This document shows, in pieces, positions 57,052-64,000 of a stretch of 64,000 nucleotides of DNA. Origin of the DNA: Heterostelium album PN500 (taxonomy: Eukaryota > Evosea > Eumycetozoa > Acytosteliales > Acytosteliaceae); assembly GCF_000004825.1 (NCBI RefSeq), contig NW_008805073.1, forward strand, positions 1,240,001 through 1,304,000. Direction: 5' to 3'. Position numbers and translations under genes: made by a program. The notes beneath the pieces were generated by a model. It searched no databases. It saw only the letters and a program-made list of their open reading frames with translations, and was not told the origin of the DNA. Position 1 is the first letter of the stretch. Each line of letters begins with the position of its first letter.

Positions 57052-57648
57052 TGTTATTTTACAATGGTAATAATATCATATTATAATATACATATAAACA
57101 TATAAATATAATACTTACAACTTTGATATAAGATTAGGAATTACTTTAGGAGTAGTTTTGGTACGAGGAATATAGATTTAATGAATGTAATAAAGTTTAG
57201 AGATATAATTTACAGTATAATATTTAAAGATAATAGTTTATTTATTTTGCAATTTGAAGATAAGAATAATATTTGGTAATGTTGAATAATGTTGAATAAT
57301 TAATTTCTATAATGGATTTCCATGTTATTTATACTGTTGGATTTCTTTGACCAGTGCAGTTGCTCAATCTCAGAAATCTGTTCTTGATTAACTAATTTGG
57401 TATTCATTGTAGATTAACTTGTTGGTTATTTCTTTATGTTAACTTTGGTAGATTGATATTTTGTTGATTCACTGAATGTTGATATTATTCTAATATATTT
57501 AATTATTGTTAAACAGCTGGATTATTAATTTAAGTTATTTGAAATCGTGTCCATAAACTGTTTGAATTGTGATAGTTGAATTCTTAATAAATTATTGAAC
57601 TGTCAGTTGATTTGGTTATTATAATTCTAAAATGTTAATTTTAGAACA
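57052..57648 (-). repeat. LTR, right copy (5' LTR of the element)
   Basis: Second 597-bp LTR, in the same orientation as and apparently identical to the left copy. The 5-bp duplication GATGA follows immediately. Confidence 0.95.
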
Positions 57649-58680
57649 GATGATCATAACAACAAAGTGAACAACAATGATGATCATTCACTTTTAAATG
57701 TATTACTTGAACACAATAAAGCATTTAAAATCGATAGTCATCATGATAAACAACATCAACAACCAAAACCACAACAATATCAATTAATCGTTAATAATGA
57801 ACAAATCAATCAAATTAAGAATCAAATTCAATCATCCATATTCATAATATCAGTTAAAAACAAATATATATTTACAACTGATAAAAATAATAAAATATCA
57901 ATCATCAATATTACCTATCGAAACAACATTCATTTCGAACAACAAGATATAGATATTAAAATTAATAATTCATTTACAGCATACAACTCCCTAGTCAAAG
58001 CCGGTAACTTTATCTATATATTTGGTGGTGCAAATAAGAAACACAATGAATTTCTAAAGTATTCAATCAACACCGAAACTGTAGCTACCAATGAAATGGA
58101 AGGGGTTGATCCGTGCCAATATGTATCAGCTTGCTATGATGGTAAAGATCATATCTATCTATTCGATGGAAACTATAAACCAAAAACCGATATTTACAGA
58201 TACAACATCGGTAATTCAACATTCGAAAGATACGCAACCATAGAAATCAATACAAACTACCATCAACTTTCATTCTTCTTCAAAGGTTATATCTATACTT
58301 TCACTGGAGCCACAAGAAAGATATTCCGTTTTAATATAGAGAGGAAAACAACAATTGAATTATCAATCGACATTCCTCAGTACACCTCATCAAGAGCAGC
58401 ATGCACAGACGGCAATGGCAATATATACATTCTATCGGATTTAGGGCTACAGCGAATCAATATTGAAACCCAAGAAATCAAATTAATTGATAAGACTAAA
58501 ATCAATTTTAATAATAATCACAATTTGATTTATCATCAATCGGATAGCGGTCAAACTTATATTTATTCAATACAAGGAAAAGATAGAAATTTCATATACT
58601 CACTTGAAAACAACAAATGGGAATCTATTCTCCAAAATGACAAGTCTGACAGAATAAATTGTTCAAATATATTTTATTAA
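57649..58680 (+). pseudogene. B-box/kelch protein gene, 3' part
   Basis: The 3' half of the gene opened at 51116. It encodes a linker and then kelch-like beta-propeller blades: VKAGNFIYIFGGANKK, YDGKDHIYLFDGNYKPKTDI, FKGYIYTFTGATRKIFRFNI, TDGNGNIYILSDLGLQRIN and a last blade to the stop at 58680. Without its 5' half and promoter this part has no B-box. Transcription starting inside the right LTR runs on the other strand, so it does not supply an obvious sense promoter. Whether the locus is dead depends on whether the insertion is fixed in the species. Confidence 0.8.
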
Positions 58681-58738
58681 AAATAAATATCAGCATTTTT
58701 TTTTGTAAATTTTTACTCTTCTTATAAATATAATTTCA

Positions 58739-60457
58739 ATGTCATCATCTATATCTTTTGATAATAACTATAATCTTTTAAAGAAAATAATCAACTCACT
58801 CTATTTGAGGGATAAGATCTTTAGTTTTGTGAAGCTAATCCATAAGAATCATAAAAATGTCTATCAATCACCTATTCAAATAACAGGTTTAGGTTGGTAT
58901 GATATTGGATGTTTTCCAGAGGAGATGATCAAGTACAATCAAAAAGAAAGATATAAAAACATATTCAACACTGTCATTCGAGATCGAGATTACAATGATG
59001 ATACCATTGCCAAATTCAAGGAATTATATTTAAAATCAACAGTAACAGCAGCTCGACTTGGTCATCTTGACTTGATTGAATTCATTCATCAAGCATTACC
59101 CAATGAATTTTGTTTCAAATCTATTTTATATCCGGCATTGGAAGCAGGTCATCTTTCGATACTTCAATACATTCATCAATATAATTTGTCTCAAGGTTTA
59201 TTCAATAGTCGCTCACTTTTCAAACCACTTCTAAGAGCAGCAGAACTTGGATATCTCGATATCGTTAAGTTTATTCACGAAAATAAATTGGATACCCCAG
59301 CTGGACATCCATTGAAATCAGCAATATCAAGTGGAAATTTGGATGTTGTTAAATACATTCACTCCAACTTTACAGATACATGTCGTGGTGTGTTGGATTC
59401 AGCCATAAGTTATGGTTTTTTAAATATTTTCGAGTTCCTAATTCAAAACCGTCCAGATAAAATCTCTGACTATTGGATACTATTTGCATCGGACAAAGGT
59501 CTTCTTCCAATCATTAGATATCTCATTGAGAATAATGTACCCTATTTGAACTTACCGGAACTCATGTTAGATCATGCAACATCCAGTGGAAACTTGGAAC
59601 TGGTTCAATATCTACATGAAAACACAACGGTTCGCTGTACGACTCGTGCTATGGATTATGCTGCGACAAATGGATACTTTGAAATCTTAAAGTATCTTCA
59701 TTACAATCGAAGTGAAGGATGCACTGTGGCTGCGATGAACAATGGATCGGGACACTTGGAAATTATAAAGTTTTTACAATATAATAGAAGTGAAGGATGC
59801 ACAGACGAAGCAATGTACAATGCTTGTATTGGTGGACACTTGGAAACTGCTAAATTCTTGAATGAGAATCGAACCGAAGGTTGTCATTCTGGTACCAAAA
59901 GCAGTGTATCTATTAGTGGTCATTTCGAAATCTATAGATACCTTCACCTTAATAGGACAGACCAAGATGACTATCCAATTCTTGACAACTTTGCAGGTTG
60001 TGACGATCCAACAGCACTCCAATGGTTAAAAGAGAACACAACCAACAATATTACTATAGATTCATACATGATCGCAATTAAAAATGGAAAACTAATGAAT
60101 TTTAAATGGATAAAAGAGAATACAACACTTCCAATTCCATTCAATGCATTGGATGAAGCAGCTAAGAGAGGGCATTTGGATTTTGTTGAATATCTTCATT
60201 CAATTGGTGCTAACTGTTCAACCAGTGCAATGGATGAAACCAACAACCTTGAAATCCTAAAGTTTCTACATTTCAATAGAACTGAAGGATTTACTCACCT
60301 CGCATATGAGCGTGCCATTAGATTCAATGATATTCATTCCATTAAATTCCTTCACCAAATTAAGCCTGAAACTTTCTATGATCTACTTGATCATAAAGAA
60401 AGTCAATGTTACGGATATATTTCAAGATTGAAGCTAATTAAAGAGTTAAAACTTTAA
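58739..60457 (+). CDS. Ankyrin-repeat protein, NRSEGC family (copy 5)
   Basis: Single-exon gene of 572 residues, closest to copy 4. The first 320 bases after the start region are almost base-identical to copy 4. The middle (about residues 155-260) differs by many substitutions and small indels, for example QGLFNSRSLFKPLLRAAELG against KGLYIGYQLLRAAELG, and the 3' half is again close. Ankyrin units NRSEGCTVAAM, NRSEGCTDEAM and NENRTEGC lie near residues 310-390. Patchy identity suggests gene conversion after duplication. Function unknown. Confidence 0.9.
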   Translation: MSSSISFDNNYNLLKKIINSLYLRDKIFSFVKLIHKNHKNVYQSPIQITGLGWYDIGCFPEEMIKYNQKERYKNIFNTVIRDRDYNDDTIAKFKELYLKSTVTAARLGHLDLIEFIHQALPNEFCFKSILYPALEAGHLSILQYIHQYNLSQGLFNSRSLFKPLLRAAELGYLDIVKFIHENKLDTPAGHPLKSAISSGNLDVVKYIHSNFTDTCRGVLDSAISYGFLNIFEFLIQNRPDKISDYWILFASDKGLLPIIRYLIENNVPYLNLPELMLDHATSSGNLELVQYLHENTTVRCTTRAMDYAATNGYFEILKYLHYNRSEGCTVAAMNNGSGHLEIIKFLQYNRSEGCTDEAMYNACIGGHLETAKFLNENRTEGCHSGTKSSVSISGHFEIYRYLHLNRTDQDDYPILDNFAGCDDPTALQWLKENTTNNITIDSYMIAIKNGKLMNFKWIKENTTLPIPFNALDEAAKRGHLDFVEYLHSIGANCSTSAMDETNNLEILKFLHFNRTEGFTHLAYERAIRFNDIHSIKFLHQIKPETFYDLLDHKESQCYGYISRLKLIKELKL

Positions 60458-60546
60458 AAAATAAAAAGTATTATTATTTATTGATTGTTGTACAATTTTT
60501 ATTTATATTTTATAATTGATAATCGAATTATTATTATTATTATTTT

Positions 60547-63500
60547 TTAAATCTCCCAACTTCTAATAACATCAACTTCATCTTCGGCGATGAATGGTTT
60601 CTCGATGGATCGGATCATTATGTCACCACAGTATAAACATTCTTTAGCTACAATTCTATCGAGTTCATTCTTTATGCTTTCTTCTTGACTCATTTCATCA
60701 CCCATAATCATCATGTTTGAAGAGTTTCCAATATTATGTTGATTGGATTGGTTGTTGTTGTTTGGTTGTTGCTGTTGTTTGGTCGACATTCCTCCACCAG
60801 AGTCAACGATGACTTGTAACTCTCTAACCTTTTGACGTGTATGACTATCGAGATGTCTCATAATCTCAGAGATCAGACACTCTGAGTGGAATACGTGCTG
60901 GCATGAGAACAAGTAGAATCGCTTGGTCAACACTGGGTAGCTACAGATGTCGCACTTTTGGTCTCCACGAACCACACCGAATTTGTTTCTCAAGTTCTGG
61001 ATGTCCTTACGAATGAGATCGGCCGATGAAGTAGCATCATCCATCTCATTCTTGAGTTCCTCGATATATTGATTGTAGTCTTCGAGTGACTTGCAAATCT
61101 CCTCTTTGAAATCGTCGATCACAGTAAAGTCTGGGAAGAACGGCAAGATGTCTTCGATCTTCAGCAACGGACAATGCTGAAGGAACTCCATTGCCTCTTT
61201 GATATTGTTGTCTTTCTCGACGACGTGACGAGCAATACGCAACCACAATTTCTTACAGAGTGCTTCATCTTCGTCCTTCAACTTGTCGGCATTCTCTTTG
61301 GCCAGCGAGATATCTACGGTCAGTGCGAGATCGACTGCCTCCTCGTACAATCCCATAGATCCGTAGATGATAACACATGCCTTTAGCTTGTGTTCTTTCA
61401 TGCAGAGACGCAGCGCGTATTTAAGATCGTAATAGACATCAGGCGACTGCAGGAATGTGAGGAGTTGTGAGTCGTCGTCTTGCTTGACGTAGAGCGACAA
61501 CAGGTAGTTGTGCACTGCACGATCCTGGTTGTGATTCTGTACACAGTATCTGAGATAACGGATAGCCTGATTCTCTGGACGACCTGCACGACTCTGGTCG
61601 TATCTCATGAGCGATGGAATCAACTTTCTCGGATTGAGGAATGGCGATTGCATCCAGACATTGACAGTCTGATACGGAATGAAATGGAACAACACCGGAC
61701 AGAACTTGTAGTAGAGATCTTGGTGAGTCGACTTGAGAGTTGTCAGCTTGTTGAGAGCAACATCGTATGCCTGATGCTGAATGTGATAACTGATGACACG
61801 CTCGTAGTCCTCGATCAACTCGGCATAGTACAGTAGCTCGTCGATTGCACCGTGACTGCTGATGATGTGGAAGGTTGTCGCCTGATTCAGACAGTCCTTG
61901 TAGGAATTGATAAACTGTCTAAAGTCACCTTGAATCTTCTGGTAGTTTCCTTGTTGTCCGGGTGTGGTTCTGAGGGTATTCAGCTTGGCGATGAAGATCT
62001 CAGTGAGCCAGGTACAAATGATAGTCTTCTGGGTGGTATCACGACGTGGAATATTCTGAAGTTTCTGTAGCAAATAAGATTTCAGAGCGTCACGCTGATT
62101 GGCATTGATAAACTTTAGCGTAATCTCCTCAAAGATCTTGTGTGTCTTTCCATAAAAGTTGGCGGCCAACTCGAATTTATTCTCCTTAAAGTAGTAATCG
62201 GCTTGAGTTGCCCAAATCATATCCTTCTTATCGCTAGCGTATGGTTCTTTTGCGTATTCCAACGCCGTCTCAAACTGTCCTCTCTCGAGATACAACTTCC
62301 AAGCATTTCTATCTTCATCTCTAATACACAATTCAAAAACAATATTCTCTGCATATACCCATGTCGTTCCATTTGCACTATCTACACATAATCCTTTTAA
62401 TCTAATTTGTTTCTAAAAATAACAATTATTGATGAATCAATATTAATAATCAACACAATATTTTATATAGATTAAAAATTCTTGTTACATACTGGGTTAA
62501 ATGAATATTCATATACAATTTGACCATTTAGTTTACCAATGGCTTGTAGTTTATCTTCGTAGAGGAATAAAAAGTGGAATTGTGTGAGTGCGAATGCCAA
62601 GGGTGGCAATGGATTACCACGATGATCCTTGCGTGTAAAGTCGAGAATGGAGATGGCAGTAGTGAATTTATCACCGGGATTCTGTGAACCAAAGATGAGA
62701 TCACCGTGATAGATACCGCTACCAATCATCCAGGCAAACGAAGTAGGCAAACTGATCGATGATTTCGCATAGAATGCCAACTCACTGTAACTAAGACTAG
62801 TTGGCAACTCATCGAATCTAATATTATCCGGTTGGAAAAGATTCTCAATTGTCGGACCACCTATCAACTGAAAGATTCTCGAGGGTGTAGTTATGATTGC
62901 AAAATATCTATTCTGAGCACGTTCCAATCTCATTCCCGAAATAGGACTACCATCATCACTAAAATATAACTTTAAACACAGACATACAGCATAAGTAGCT
63001 AATCTCAACTAGATTAATAATAATAAACTCTCTTTACTTACTTGTTTTAACATTGGTTCCTTCTGTGAGAAATCTAACTTTTCAAAGATACCTTTTTCAA
63101 TGGAGGAGATGGTCGTCTCCCAGATCTTACCTTTGTTGTTACCGATGAGGATTGTCTGTGGAGTGACGTCGGCGGCATCCCATGCGATCGACTCGATCAG
63201 GTTGACTCTCCACTTGGCCTGTAGTTTTGGTTTCTTCCAGGTGGAGTGGATGTAGTAGACCTCTTCGGTCTCCATCGAGATGATCAGATGATGACCGGTC
63301 GGGTCCAAGAAGATCTTGTAGATACGCTCTTCCGGGCGACGTGTGAATTCAATCTCTTCGAGATCGGATGGATTGTTTAGATCGAGACGAATGATACGTG
63401 AGTACTGTGTCGCAATGATGATTCTGTTCGAGCAGACCAACATCTGTTGAATTCCCTTTGGTTTGTAATCTACCTGTTCCAGCGTGAACATCGGTACATC

Positions 63501-63747
63501 ATCCATGAATCTCTGTTCATTACTGGTTGGCATTCCACCTAATCTACCAACATTACTATTATCTTCATTTCTACTTCCCATATCACCATATTCAATAAAC
63601 TATAAAAAAAAATATACATAATATATATATATAACAATTAACATTATTAATTTTGTTTAGTTTATCTTTATATTCTTTACATACACCTGATGAATGATCA
63701 TATTCTTTCATTTGATCGAAATCAAAATTCAAATGATTTACAGACAT
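60547..63747 (-). CDS. vps18: Vacuolar protein sorting protein Vps18 (HOPS/CORVET core subunit)
   Basis: Four exons on the minus strand (63747-63685, 63599-63042, 63008-62493, 62412-60547) join in phase to 1000 residues. The N-terminal half is a beta-propeller of the Pep3/Vps18 type (RPEERIYKIFLDPTGHHLII, IESIAWD). The alpha-solenoid begins around residue 405 (RNAWKLYLERGQFETALEYA, WATQADYYFKENKFELAA). A C-terminal RING-H2 domain starts CDICSYPVLTKRFYLFSCQH, with the second half ECLYCGD, split by a Gln/Asn-rich insert. This is the order in Vps18. It acts in tethering and fusion of late endosomes, lysosomes and vacuoles with Vps11, Vps16 and Vps33. Confidence 0.95.
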
Positions 63748-64000
63748 TTTTATTTGATCTCTAAACAAGAATATTCTATATTTTCAATTCTTATCTATCT
63801 ATATCTATCTATCTATATTTTATATGTATTTATAATGATTTATCTATATATATATATATATTAATTCATTTAAATGAATCAAATATAATAATGAAGACAA
63901 AAGAAAAAAATTAAAAAAAATTAAAAATAAAAATCTTCTGAAAAGTTTCAAGAGAAAAAAAAAACAAAACAATTCTTTTCTTACGATTAAAAGATTATAA
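63748..64000. other. Vps18 upstream region
   Basis: A+T-rich 5' flank with (TATC)n-like repeats at 63795-63820 and A-runs. No start of another gene is visible before the window ends. Confidence 0.6.

Larger units (their letters stand above)
51784..57648 (-). mobile_element. Ty3/gypsy LTR retrotransposon (Skipper-like), young but broken
   Basis: A 5865-bp element on the minus strand, bounded by two 597-bp LTRs (TG..CA ends) that agree at every position I compared, and by a 5-bp target duplication GATGA at 51779-51783 and 57649-57653. The primer binding site begins directly inside the right LTR (minus strand TGGTAGCATCTGCTC). Going down in coordinate there is a leader with tandem repeats, a gag-like region, then reverse transcriptase, RNase H and integrase. 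This order is that of Ty3/gypsy (Metaviridae); Skipper is the known Dictyostelium relative. Identical LTRs mean a very recent insertion. The coding region nevertheless shows roughly four to six interruptions, so this copy looks defective and may have been mobilised in trans. Confidence 0.9.

Overview
The window is nuclear DNA of a dictyostelid social amoeba. It is A+T-rich, with short AT-rich GT..AG introns, Asn/Gln/Ser homopolymer tracts inside conserved proteins, frizzled/smoothened-like and FNIP-repeat genes, and a large family of degenerate ankyrin-repeat proteins whose repeats carry the signature N-R-(S/T)-E-G-C. That family and the moderate base composition suggest a non-discoideum species (Polysphondylium/Heterostelium or Cavenderia type); this is inference. 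Several otherwise intact genes carry single frame breaks in T-runs or small tandem duplications, so some breaks may be draft-assembly errors. Layout: 0.2-7.6 kb holds three head-to-tail ankyrin genes (+) with a scrap of a fourth, then a degraded gene (-) and about 4 kb of non-coding DNA. 12-25.4 kb is a housekeeping block: NF-YC (+), an RlmI-like methyltransferase (-), a 1291-residue CPSF-A/DDB1/SF3B3-family protein with 11 exons (+), a frizzled/smoothened-like receptor (+) and a small Gly-rich secreted protein (-). 25.8-29.8 kb is a tRNA and retroelement zone: intact tRNA-Glu(TTC) and tRNA-Pro(TGG), three tRNA remnants, a 5'-truncated LINE fragment, an 85-bp second fragment in inverted orientation, and a small Ada-type metal-binding protein of bacterial look. 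29.9-47.4 kb is mostly minus strand: a 3119-residue Ig-like (ASH/MSP) repeat protein, an FNIP/F-box-like gene with an in-frame stop, eIF5A, and a C2CD5-like C2-domain protein. 47.8-60.5 kb is accessory DNA: gene remnants, a 43-bp perfect inverted repeat, a 40-bp perfect palindrome, two very similar ankyrin genes, and between them a B-box/kelch gene split by a Ty3/gypsy LTR retrotransposon that has identical LTRs and a 5-bp target duplication. The window ends with the HOPS/CORVET subunit Vps18 (-). How the genes relate: no operon-like linkage is expected or seen. The conserved genes serve transcription (NF-YC), RNA or repair (CPSF-A family), translation (eIF5A, methyltransferase), membrane traffic (Vps18, C2CD5-like) and signalling (frizzled-like). 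Between them lie fast-turnover patches of ankyrin, B-box/kelch and FNIP genes mixed with retroelements and tRNA genes. I found no CRISPR array and no clear new multi-gene system. The best leads are the structured non-coding elements, the likely laterally acquired Ada-domain gene, and the young retrotransposon insertion.
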